Positions 1-7,201 of a stretch of DNA of 10,566 nucleotides are shown piece by piece. A program made the position numbers and the translations under genes. The first letter of the stretch is position 1. Every line of letters begins with the position of its first letter. The DNA comes from Candidatus Dormiibacterota bacterium. Lineage in GTDB: Bacteria > Chloroflexota > Dormibacteria > Dormibacterales > Dormibacteraceae. The stretch covers positions 1 through 10,566 of the forward strand of contig PLYD01000154.1 in the NCBI GenBank assembly GCA_003151665.1, written 5' to 3'. The notes beneath the pieces are model-generated. The model saw only the letters and a program-made list of their open reading frames with translations, did no database searches and was not told where the DNA came from.

Positions 1-391
1 TGATGCTCGCGAACTCGACCTGCAGCCGCTCACCTCCCCCTATCGAAGACGCGCCGTAGCCGGGTCCCTTGGTGCTCACCGCCCCGACCAGCCGCTGCAG
101 CCACTCGGGCGTGAGCCGGAAGTTCACATACCCGCCGACCGCCTGCACGGTCGCGGCGCCTTGGGGTATCGAGATGGTCTCGGCGAGCCTCACGGCGATC
201 GCCGGCGGCGCTTGCTTGAGCACCTTTGCGAGCTTGAGCCCAGCCGGGCTTGCATAGTCGCCGCGGTCAGGGCCCTTGGCGCGACCCAGCTCCAGGTCAG
301 GCAATTCTCCATCGACCCCGAGTGCGCGAACGGCCGAGGTCAACGCCTCGGCGATCATGTCCCGAATGGCCTGCTCAGGGATCGTGCTCAT
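1..391 (-). CDS. argS: Arginyl-tRNA synthetase, N-terminal part (truncated by window edge)
   Basis: Arginyl-tRNA synthetase charges tRNA-Arg with arginine in the cytoplasm. Only the first 130 residues are visible; the frame is open and leaves the window at position 1. The visible part matches the N-terminal tRNA-recognition (additional) domain of class I ArgS: an amphipathic helix after MSTIPEQAIRDMIAEAL, the segment GDYASPAGLKLAK, and GGYVNFRLTPEWLQ. It ends at LQVEFASI, which in this family leads straight into the NPTGPLHVGH-type ATP-binding signature that must lie outside the window. The ATG at 391-389 overlaps the stop of the upstream HtrA-like gene as ATGA, so the two are very likely translationally coupled and share one mRNA. 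No catalytic residues can be checked here. The identification is from the N-terminal domain alone but is well supported by motif order. Confidence 0.9.
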   Translation of the reverse strand, partial: MSTIPEQAIRDMIAEALTSAVRALGVDGELPDLELGRAKGPDRGDYASPAGLKLAKVLKQAPPAIAVRLAETISIPQGAATVQAVGGYVNFRLTPEWLQRLVGAVSTKGPGYGASSIGGGERLQVEFASI

Positions 392-1500
392 GCGCAGATC
401 GGGTGCAAGCCCGCAAGCGTGAGCTGGACCTGGGTCGAGGTACCCGCTCGGGAGTAGGTGACAGCGACACGTTGGTCGGGGCGGAAGCGAGAGCGCAGCA
501 AGAGGCTAAGGGGATTCGCGGCATCGAGCTTGACGTCGTCGAGCTGCGTGATGACGTCGCCGGGCTGCAAACCGGCAAGAGCTGCGGGCCCTCCCTTGTC
601 GACGGATATCAGCTGGCTGCCCTCGGGCAGACCGGCGAGGGCGGCGGCTTGCTGGCTCAAGTCGGTGCTCGTGGCGCCAAGCGAAGAGACAGCGACCTGG
701 CCGGTCGACAGGATCTGCTGCACGTCATCACTTATGTCGGCGACATTGAGGCCGAAACCGTTGGGCGCATTCGAGCCCTGGGACTGCATGGCGATGCCGA
801 CGACCTGGCCCCCAACGTTGAGCAGCGGACCGCCCGCCGTGCTGGCACCCATCGCGGCGCTCGTCTGAATGGTGTCGCTGATTTCCACGCTGCGCTGCGT
901 CACCGGGTCGGTCACTGTCGTTGGGCGGTGAAGCGAGCTGACATAGGCAGGCGTTACAGCACTTCCGTCAAATGGGCCGCCAACTGCAACGACAACCTGG
1001 CCTGGCACTAATGCGGTCGGGTCAGCGGTCACCAGCGTCGGCAGCCCGTTGACCTGGTCGATCTTAAGAACAGCCACACCGGTCTGGCAGTCGTAATCGA
1101 CGAGACGTGCAACGTGCAGATTCGAGTCGCCGGTGACCAGGACTGTCATTTTGGTCGCACCCGCGATCACGCTGACCGCGGTCACGATGAACCCGTCCGA
1201 CGAGACCAGGTATCCGGAGCCGCGCCCGCTGCTCGGCTGGTCCTGTGTCACGACACTCACAATTGCCGGCTTGGCCTTCTTCGCGACCTGGATGACCGCC
1301 GACTCCTCGGATATCGTGACGCCCGCTCTGAGGTTGACCTGTTGCGGATTGGTCGGCTCATGGAGCCGCAGGATCCCCAGCGTGACACCCGCCGCCACCA
1401 GAGCGGTCACCAGCACGCTTGCGACCACCACGAGGAATGGTCGCCATGGGCTGCGCCGGGGCCGAGTGTCCGGGCGCGGTTCGCCCCGAGGTTGGATCAC
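388..1500 (-). CDS. Membrane-anchored HtrA/trypsin-like protein with PDZ domain, catalytic triad lost (pseudoprotease)
   Basis: 370 residues, GTG start. Basic cytoplasmic N-terminus (1-20), one membrane anchor (about 21-45), a trypsin-like S1C fold (about 65-265) and a C-terminal PDZ domain (about 274-364). The layout is that of HtrA/DegP-type quality-control proteases facing the outside of the membrane. Aligned by eye to the family, all three catalytic residues are replaced: His of TNNHVV is Ser110 in GFIVTAVSVI, Asp of TDLAVLK is Gly141 in QTGVAVLKID, and Ser of GNSGGPL is Ala222 in ASTAGGPLL. The surrounding fold motifs are intact and the frame is clean, so I read it as a pseudoenzyme that may bind peptides or act as a scaffold, not as a decayed gene. 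It follows the acetyltransferase gene by 24 bp and overlaps argS by 4 bp. Fold assignment is firm; function is unknown. Confidence 0.85.
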   Translation of the reverse strand: MIQPRGEPRPDTRPRRSPWRPFLVVVASVLVTALVAAGVTLGILRLHEPTNPQQVNLRAGVTISEESAVIQVAKKAKPAIVSVVTQDQPSSGRGSGYLVSSDGFIVTAVSVIAGATKMTVLVTGDSNLHVARLVDYDCQTGVAVLKIDQVNGLPTLVTADPTALVPGQVVVAVGGPFDGSAVTPAYVSSLHRPTTVTDPVTQRSVEISDTIQTSAAMGASTAGGPLLNVGGQVVGIAMQSQGSNAPNGFGLNVADISDDVQQILSTGQVAVSSLGATSTDLSQQAAALAGLPEGSQLISVDKGGPAALAGLQPGDVITQLDDVKLDAANPLSLLLRSRFRPDQRVAVTYSRAGTSTQVQLTLAGLHPICA

Positions 1501-1507
1501 CGCCCCA

Positions 1508-1513
1508 AGTTTA
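1508..1513 (-). promoter_or_regulatory. Candidate leaderless -10 (TAAACT) before the HtrA-like gene
   Basis: On the minus strand TAAACT is followed by exactly 7 nt and then the GTG start, the geometry of a TANNNT -10 box driving a transcript that begins at the start codon. No good Shine-Dalgarno is present and no clear -35 is visible. The gene could equally be read from the acetyltransferase promoter just upstream. Confidence 0.3.
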
Positions 1514-1524
1514 GGGAGCGGTGG

Positions 1525-2010
1525 TTACTTGTCGTTTGGCTCGGTCGGGTACCAGGTGAGGACGAGCTGCCGGTTCGGCTCAAAGCCGGCGGACCGGTAC
1601 AACCTGACCGCTGCCTCGTTGTCCGTTCTAGTCCAGACGTAGCCGAGCGTCACGCGCCTCTCTTTAAAGAGGCGCACGGCCTGCTCCATCAACATCTCGC
1701 CAATCCCATGACCGCGATGCTCGGAGGCGACGTACACCTCGGCCACCTCCCCTTCGAGGCCGGTCCCAGGGTCGAACAGGACGATCCAGCAGAAACCGAT
1801 GATCTGGGCGGCTTCGTCGCGGACTGCGTAGATGACGTTTTCGCCGGCGAAGCTGGACGGCACCGTGCTCAGGTGATCTTCCACCTCGCCCCGGGTCAGC
1901 TGCGGATGGTCGGAGTAGTGGGTCTGCTCACCCAGGTGCAGGTCGACAAGGAGCGGGCGCACGTGTGCGTAATCGCCCGCCGCCAGCCGCTCGACACCCA
2001 ACGTCTTCAT
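1525..2010 (-). CDS. GNAT-family N-acetyltransferase
   Basis: 161 residues with a single GNAT domain. These enzymes transfer an acetyl group from acetyl-CoA to an amine; the substrate cannot be told from sequence. The acetyl-CoA pyrophosphate-binding motif is clear in EVYVASEHRGHGIGEMLMEQ (about residues 91-110, with the R-G-H-G-I-G turn). The last strand and helix follow as TRTDNEAAVRLYRSAGFEP (about 128-145), typical of the family. The N-terminal third (LLVDLHLGEQTHYSDHPQL) resembles aminoglycoside- or ribosomal-protein-type GNATs, but too weakly to name one. The ATG at 2010 has no Shine-Dalgarno but has TACCAT 8 nt upstream. It is the first gene of the minus-strand run leading into the HtrA-like gene and argS, so it may be cotranscribed with them. 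Family is sure, role is not. Confidence 0.9.
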   Translation of the reverse strand: MKTLGVERLAAGDYAHVRPLLVDLHLGEQTHYSDHPQLTRGEVEDHLSTVPSSFAGENVIYAVRDEAAQIIGFCWIVLFDPGTGLEGEVAEVYVASEHRGHGIGEMLMEQAVRLFKERRVTLGYVWTRTDNEAAVRLYRSAGFEPNRQLVLTWYPTEPNDK

Positions 2011-2018
2011 CGCGTCCG

Positions 2019-2024
2019 ATGGTA
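2019..2024 (-). promoter_or_regulatory. Candidate leaderless -10 (TACCAT) before the GNAT gene
   Basis: TACCAT on the minus strand lies 8 nt before the ATG at 2010, matching a TANNNT -10 for a leaderless transcript. It sits in the divergent space between the GNAT and TPR genes, where a promoter is expected. No convincing -35 was seen. Confidence 0.4.
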
Positions 2025-2032
2025 CCCGGAAG

Positions 2033-2051
2033 GGCGGGTCTTCGACCCGCC
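2033..2051. repeat. Perfect 8-bp inverted repeat in a divergent promoter region
   Basis: GGCGGGTC (2033-2040) and GACCCGCC (2044-2051) form a perfect 8-bp stem around a 3-nt loop. It sits between the divergent GNAT gene (start 2010) and TPR gene. There is no T-run on either side, so a terminator is unlikely. It could be an operator for a dimeric regulator or an RNA hairpin. Confidence 0.4.
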
Positions 2052-2095
2052 TTATGAGAGGGAACCCCCAGGTGGTCCCCCCGGCTTATCCTCGG

Positions 2096-2425
2096 ATGGA
2101 GGCAGAGCCTGACCTGAAGAACGGCACCGGCCTCGGCGAGCACCTGGGTTTCTGGCACCTGGCGCAAGGCGACGAGGCGGCGGCCAAACAGGCTCAGAAG
2201 TGGATGCTCGAGGGCCATGAGGCTGCCTTCACGGACCCGCGGAACCGTGCCTTCGGCGAGTACAGCCTCGCCTGCTATTGCGCGAGACAGGGTCGCGCCG
2301 CGAACGCGATGCCCCACATCCTGCGCAGCCTCAAGCTCAATCCGGCGTTGAAGGAATGGGTCCGCAAAGACACTGACCTGGACCGACTTCGCCAAGAGCC
2401 GGAGCTGCGCGCGATCTTGGAGTGA
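2096..2425 (+). CDS. Small TPR-type protein (TPR end-of-group-like)
   Basis: 109 residues from the ATG at 2096. The body is alpha-helical with TPR character: GFWHLAQGDEAAAKQAQKWM (about 18-37), FGEYSLACYCARQGRAANAM (about 53-72) and ILRSLKLNPALKEWVRKDTD (about 75-94). It ends in DLDRLRQEPELRAILE, the ending typical of the so-called TPR end-of-group domain. Such domains are usually protein-protein interaction modules and often sit at the C-terminus of larger proteins; here it stands alone. An in-frame ATG at 2054 would add 14 residues rich in proline, but it lies 2 nt after a hairpin and has no ribosome site, so I prefer 2096. TATCCT at 2087-2092 may be a -10 element. The STAS-like gene follows after 37 bp in the same direction. 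Function unknown. Confidence 0.75.
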   Translation: MEAEPDLKNGTGLGEHLGFWHLAQGDEAAAKQAQKWMLEGHEAAFTDPRNRAFGEYSLACYCARQGRAANAMPHILRSLKLNPALKEWVRKDTDLDRLRQEPELRAILE

Positions 2426-2462
2426 CCGCCAGCATCGGTCCCGGCCATGATTAGCGCGCGAC

Positions 2463-2891
2463 ATGAGCGACCAGGAGCCGGCCTCTAAGGGCGGCAAAGT
2501 CTATCTGGACACGCCGTACGTCCTGGTTCGTTGGGACGCCGATGGTCCGTGGGTTTACGTCAAGTGGAAGGCCTGGGCCAACAGCACTGAGTACAGGGCG
2601 GCGCAGGAAGTGATCATTCTCGCGCTCCGCGAGAATCACGCCTCTCGAAACCTGATCGACTCGACAGATCGGAGAGTCGTATCCGATGACGACCAGAAGT
2701 GGCTAGTCGAAGACTGGATGCCGCGCGCGGCGGCTGCAGGGCGTCGCTGGACGGCGATCGTTATGCCCAAGAGCGCGCTTGGACGGACCATTGCCGAGAA
2801 CATCGACAACCAAGGACGGTCGAAACGCAACATGATCGAGCATTTCGAAACCGTCGAGGCCGCGTCCGCCTGGCTGTCAACCGTAAATTAA
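2463..2891 (+). CDS. STAS/SpoIIAA-like (SEC14-like) conserved protein
   Basis: 142 residues, soluble, no signal or membrane segment. The pattern fits the small STAS/SpoIIAA-like family: an opening YLDTPYVLVRWDADGPWVYV (about 14-33), helix NSTEYRAAQEVIILALREN (about 40-58), core strand NLIDSTDRRVVSDDDQKWLVEDW (about 63-85, split here by VVSDDD), AGRRWTAIVMPKS (about 92-104) and a final HFETVEAASAWLS (about 127-139). Members are thought to bind lipid-like or small ligands or partners, but most are uncharacterised. It follows the TPR gene by 37 bp and may be cotranscribed with it. There is no strong Shine-Dalgarno; the ATG at 2463 is the only sensible start. Family is assigned from memory of its motif layout and should be confirmed by profile search. 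Confidence 0.7.
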   Translation: MSDQEPASKGGKVYLDTPYVLVRWDADGPWVYVKWKAWANSTEYRAAQEVIILALRENHASRNLIDSTDRRVVSDDDQKWLVEDWMPRAAAAGRRWTAIVMPKSALGRTIAENIDNQGRSKRNMIEHFETVEAASAWLSTVN

Positions 2892-2925
2892 GCTTTCCGG
2901 ACACGCGCCCGCGGGTCGGGTCCAC

Positions 2926-3001
2926 GCCGACGTAGCTCAGCTGGCAGAGCAGCCGCCTCGTAAGTGGCAGGTCGTGAGTTCGAATCTCACCGTCGGCTCC
3001 A
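2926..3001 (+). tRNA. tRNA-Thr (anticodon CGT), CCA encoded
   Basis: A complete cloverleaf: acceptor GCCGACG (2926-2932) pairs with CGTCGGC (2991-2997). D stem GCTC/GAGC is at 2935-2938 and 2947-2950. Anticodon stem GCCGC/GTGGC (2952-2956, 2964-2968, one G-T pair) flanks loop CTCGTAA, with anticodon CGT at 2959-2961. T stem GTGAG/CTCAC flanks TTCGAAT at 2979-2985. The discriminator is T2998 and CCA (2999-3001) is encoded. It reads ACG threonine codons. A possible -10 TAAATT lies at 2884-2889, overlapping the STAS-like stop. No terminator follows; the DinB-like gene begins 13 nt later. Confidence 0.96.
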
Positions 3002-3014
3002 TCAAAATGCCAGC

Positions 3015-3464
3015 GTGGCCTTTGACGAACCCGGCGACCTCATCGGAAGTTGTGAGGCGACGCTGGACACCCTCGGCCTACTGGTTGGCGACATGAGCGA
3101 GGAGATACAGGACCGCAGCGGCGCCTGGACCATCGCACAGGTCCTCAACCACCTTCTCGACACCGAGCGGCGGTACTACTCGCGAGTCCGCCGGATGCGT
3201 CAACAGCTCAAGCCGAGAATGCGCGTGATGCCCGACCCCGACTACACCAGGCTGAGCGCGCTGCGCGCCTGGTCGCAGTTCCACGAGCTGCGCCAGCGCC
3301 ATCTCAAGCTGCTGCGCTCGCTGAAGCCCGCCGAGTGGGAGCGAGAGGGAAACCTCACCCCGATTGGAGAGATCACCATCACCTCCCTGGTGCGGCACAT
3401 GGCCGCCCACGACTCAATGCACGCGGCCCAGATCGCTCGACGTTTGAGTGGCCGGCAGGAGTGA
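3015..3464 (+). CDS. DinB-family protein (putative metal-dependent enzyme)
   Basis: 149 residues from a GTG at 3015. The DinB/YfiT fold is a four-helix bundle carrying a metal held by three histidines. Here they are visible as His46 in the W-T-I-A-Q-V-L-N-H-L-L-D-T-E helix and His132/His136 in AAHDSMHAAQI, the standard H...HxxxH set. Some family members are thiol-dependent transferases (mycothiol or bacillithiol), but this one cannot be assigned a substrate. The frame is open upstream into the tRNA, so a longer start within the tRNA (2964) is possible on paper. GTG 3015 is the first sensible start outside the tRNA and gives the usual family length. No Shine-Dalgarno is seen. The 3' end overlaps the convergent glycosyltransferase gene by 51 bp, including the codon of His136. 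Confidence 0.85.
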   Translation: MAFDEPGDLIGSCEATLDTLGLLVGDMSEEIQDRSGAWTIAQVLNHLLDTERRYYSRVRRMRQQLKPRMRVMPDPDYTRLSALRAWSQFHELRQRHLKLLRSLKPAEWEREGNLTPIGEITITSLVRHMAAHDSMHAAQIARRLSGRQE

Positions 3465-4562
3465 GTGTCCCGCTGATAACGTGAGCAGCAGCAGGGCCTC
3501 GGCAATGAGGATGGGCAGCGCAAGAACGACGATCACGAACTGCAGAAGAATGTAGCCCACGACAAGCAGCGCGACCTGCCATGCATTGGCCCCGGCGCGC
3601 ACGACAAGCCAACCCGCCACCACCAGCATCAGAAAATCCTGGAAGCCGAGGTACGGCGTCGCCAGCAGCGACCCCACGATGCCGGCGGCGATCGGAATCT
3701 CAGGACCTTCTCGCCGGTGGCGCCATGCCGCGAACACCGCGAGGGCGACGACCAGCACCTGCGTCACGTTCAACAGCGGCCCTAGCCCGATCGGTCCGGA
3801 GATCGAGTAACGCCGCGTGATGTCCCACGCCGCCGTCTGGGTTTGCGCCAGCACGTCGCGGTAGCGCGCCACGCCATCAGGGCCCAGCAGCGCAAGCGCG
3901 ATCAAACCAATCACCAATGACGCCGCCAACCAGGCGCCGAACGTCCGCGCGTGACCGGAGACAAGCAGGCACAGAGGAATCAGGAGCGCCATCTGGGGCT
4001 TGACGACGATGAGGCTGAGCGCGAGGCCCGCCCAGACGGGATGATCGCGTCGCATCAGCCACCACGCAGTCGCCACCGCGGCCGCCACCAGCGCTCCTGG
4101 CTGGCCGACCATGACCCCGAACGCGACGGGGAAAACGCCAAGCAGCAACGCCAGGTGGGCAAACTTCGCCAGCCCGCCACCTGGAGCGAGCAGATACCAG
4201 GTCCAGACCAGGGCGAACAGCAGGAGGACGGTCCAGACAACTAGAGCGATTGAGAACGGCAACAGGACGAGCGGCGTAGCGAGCCAGGCCAGCGGCGGCG
4301 GCGAGATGAAGGGTTGGGGGTTGAAGCCGGCGCCGAGGCTTTCGATCGCCGATCGCTGAGCTTCGAGGTCGTAGAGGTGGCTGTAGCCATTTCTGATCCC
4401 GACGAGCGCTGCGCCATAGGCGAGCCGGAAGTCGTTGCGGACGGCGTACTGGGAGATGTATGTGCCCGCCGCCTCCCAGAGGTCCCAGGCGATGAGGATC
4501 AGGCCGACAAGAAGCCCAACCGCCGGCCAAAGCCGTCGCCGCGCGCGAAAGTAGTCGACCAT
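3414..4562 (-). CDS. GT87-type (DUF2029) polyprenol-phosphate-dependent membrane glycosyltransferase
   Basis: 382 residues from ATG 4562, strongly hydrophobic with about nine to ten membrane segments. The layout fits the GT-C fold family GT87 (DUF2029), which moves mannose-like sugars from polyprenyl phosphate to outer-surface glycans or glycolipids. After the first membrane helix comes a loop with NDFRLAYGAALVGIRNGYSHLYD (about 43-65, split by AYGAALV); Asp44 is the likely catalytic base. Next come FNPQPFISPPPLAWLATPL (about 80-98), GQPGALVAA (about 153-161) and the conserved KPQ at 188-190 in the family's aG.alsl...Kpq motif. The sugar and acceptor are not predictable. A TTG at 4571 would add three residues. 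It lies just after the dnaK terminator, which should isolate it from dnaK. It overlaps the convergent DinB-like gene at its 3' end. Confidence 0.82.
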   Translation of the reverse strand: MVDYFRARRRLWPAVGLLVGLILIAWDLWEAAGTYISQYAVRNDFRLAYGAALVGIRNGYSHLYDLEAQRSAIESLGAGFNPQPFISPPPLAWLATPLVLLPFSIALVVWTVLLLFALVWTWYLLAPGGGLAKFAHLALLLGVFPVAFGVMVGQPGALVAAAVATAWWLMRRDHPVWAGLALSLIVVKPQMALLIPLCLLVSGHARTFGAWLAASLVIGLIALALLGPDGVARYRDVLAQTQTAAWDITRRYSISGPIGLGPLLNVTQVLVVALAVFAAWRHRREGPEIPIAAGIVGSLLATPYLGFQDFLMLVVAGWLVVRAGANAWQVALLVVGYILLQFVIVVLALPILIAEALLLLTLSAGHSLLPATQTSSDLGRVH

Positions 4563-4569
4563 CGAGCAC

Positions 4570-4603
4570 AAAAGTAAAGGGCTCCGACCTAAGTCGGAGC
4601 CCT
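4570..4603 (-). terminator. Intrinsic terminator of dnaK
   Basis: On the minus strand, 25 bp after the dnaK stop, an 11-bp perfect stem (arms 4593-4603 and 4578-4588, loop 4589-4592) is followed by TTTACTTTTG. GC-rich stem, tight loop and U-rich tail are all present. The U-tract runs almost into the next start codon at 4562. Confidence 0.88.
4571..4576 (-). promoter_or_regulatory. Candidate -10 (TACTTT) of the GT87 gene inside the terminator U-tract
   Basis: TACTTT on the minus strand is followed by 8 nt and then ATG 4562, the same geometry as other candidate leaderless starts in this window. It overlaps the terminator tail. Any -35 would have to lie inside the terminator stem; none is convincing. 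Confidence 0.3.
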
Positions 4604-4627
4604 CTGGTGTGATTTCAGACCGCTGGG

Positions 4628-6547
<1,920 letters not shown>

Positions 6548-6555
6548 TCAGTTAG

Positions 6556-6561
6556 TCCTCC
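6556..6561 (-). promoter_or_regulatory. Shine-Dalgarno GGAGGA of dnaK
   Basis: GGAGGA on the minus strand lies 11 nt before the dnaK ATG. It is the only strong ribosome-binding site in the window, where several other starts seem to have none. Confidence 0.75.
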
Positions 6562-6588
6562 AGGCCGCGGTTGTGGCGCGCCTTTGAA

Positions 6589-6618
6589 TATTTACTTTGA
6601 TTCTCTTCCCCGTCGCAA
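6589..6618 (-). promoter_or_regulatory. Candidate dnaK promoter (TTGCGA - 18 bp - TAAATA)
   Basis: On the minus strand TTGCGA (6618-6613) and TAAATA (6594-6589) are separated by 18 bp and would start transcription near 6582, about 40 nt before the ATG. Two TCAAAG copies (6600-6595 and 6587-6582) flank the -10. By eye I found no CIRCE element (TTAGCACTC-N9-GAGTGCTAA) and no HAIR element (CTTGAGT-N7-ACTCAAG). Confidence 0.5.
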
Positions 6619-6678
6619 GCGCATCAAAACGCCTTGGGGCACCTGAATTCGATGCTCGTCCGGCAGCCCCCCTACTCT

Positions 6679-6684
6679 TAGTCT
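6679..6684 (+). promoter_or_regulatory. Candidate leaderless -10 (TAGTCT) of the DUF3090 gene
   Basis: TAGTCT is followed by 7 nt and the ATG at 6692, ideal spacing for a transcript beginning at the start codon. There is no Shine-Dalgarno. A second TANNNT (TACTCT, 6673-6678) directly precedes it and would give a 5-6 nt leader. Confidence 0.45.
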
Positions 6685-6691
6685 TGAACCA

Positions 6692-7201
6692 ATGGCCATC
6701 TTCGAGCTCGATCCCGTCGATGACATCGCAGTGGCCGCGGTCGGCGAACCCGGCCAGCGGCGCTTCTTCCTGCTGGCCAAGGGCAGAGGCCGGACCTTGA
6801 CGCTGACCTGCGAGAAGGCGCAGATCCAGGCCCTGATTGTTCGCGTTCACCAGATGATGGAGGCACAGGGGATCGAGACGGCTGAGCGGGCGGGCCGCGC
6901 GGCCACGCTCTCGCCCGGGGAGCCCGAATGGCAGGTCGGCGAGATGGGACTTGGCTACCACGAAGACCGAAAGATGTTCGTGCTGGTGGCGAGCCAGTCG
7001 GCCGCGAGCGAGGACAGCCCTGCAGCCGAGGATGCGCCCAGCGTTCGCTTCTGGCTGAGCCATCACCAGGTAGTCGCGTTTTCCAAGCAGGCCGAGAACC
7101 TGCTGACCGCCGGGCGCCCTCAGTGCCCCCGCTGCGGGCTGCCGATGGATCCAGCCGGCCATCCTTGCCCGGTTCTCAACGGTGCCAGGCCGATCTTCTA
7201 G
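6692..7201 (+). CDS. DUF3090 family protein with C-terminal zinc-knuckle-like motif
   Basis: 169 residues. The fold and order match DUF3090: start MAIFELDPVDDIAVAAVGEPG (split after 20: last G is residue 21), RRFFLLAKGRGRTLTLTCEK (23-42), a helix AQIQALIVRVHQMME (43-57), then WQVGEMGLGYHEDRKMFVLV (80-99), RFWLSHHQVVAFSKQAENLL (119-138) and a C-terminal knuckle CPRCGLPMDPAGHPCPVLNG with C145, C148, H157 and C159 as possible zinc ligands. Biochemical function is unknown. In actinobacteria this gene sits next to a histidine-phosphatase gene (MSMEG_4193 type) and a SCO1664-type gene. Here the SCO1664 partner overlaps by 20 bp, so the two are probably made together; no phosphatase gene is in the window. 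The gene is divergent from dnaK. Confidence 0.9.
   Translation: MAIFELDPVDDIAVAAVGEPGQRRFFLLAKGRGRTLTLTCEKAQIQALIVRVHQMMEAQGIETAERAGRAATLSPGEPEWQVGEMGLGYHEDRKMFVLVASQSAASEDSPAAEDAPSVRFWLSHHQVVAFSKQAENLLTAGRPQCPRCGLPMDPAGHPCPVLNGARPIF

Noticed and set aside
388..1500. Calling the HtrA-like gene a pseudogene
   Set aside because: No frameshift or internal stop, domain order is complete and it is tightly packed in an operon; only the catalytic residues differ, which suits a pseudoenzyme better.
2054..2095. Upstream ATG for the TPR gene at 2054
   Set aside because: It is only 2 nt from a stable hairpin, has no ribosome-binding site or -10 box, and the added residues are Pro-rich and unlike the domain. 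It is not excluded with certainty.
1114..2112. 332-codon plus-strand open frame across the HtrA-like and GNAT genes
   Set aside because: It spans two well-supported minus-strand genes and reads as Arg/Gly/His-rich shadow sequence without domain features.
1928..2497. 189-codon minus-strand open frame over the TPR gene
   Set aside because: It overlaps the GNAT start and the TPR gene, is Arg/Gly/Pro-rich without motifs, and the TPR reading of the plus strand is clearly better.
2964..3014. DinB-like start inside the tRNA at 2964
   Set aside because: It would begin in the tRNA anticodon loop region and translate half of the tRNA; the conserved part of the protein begins after 3015.
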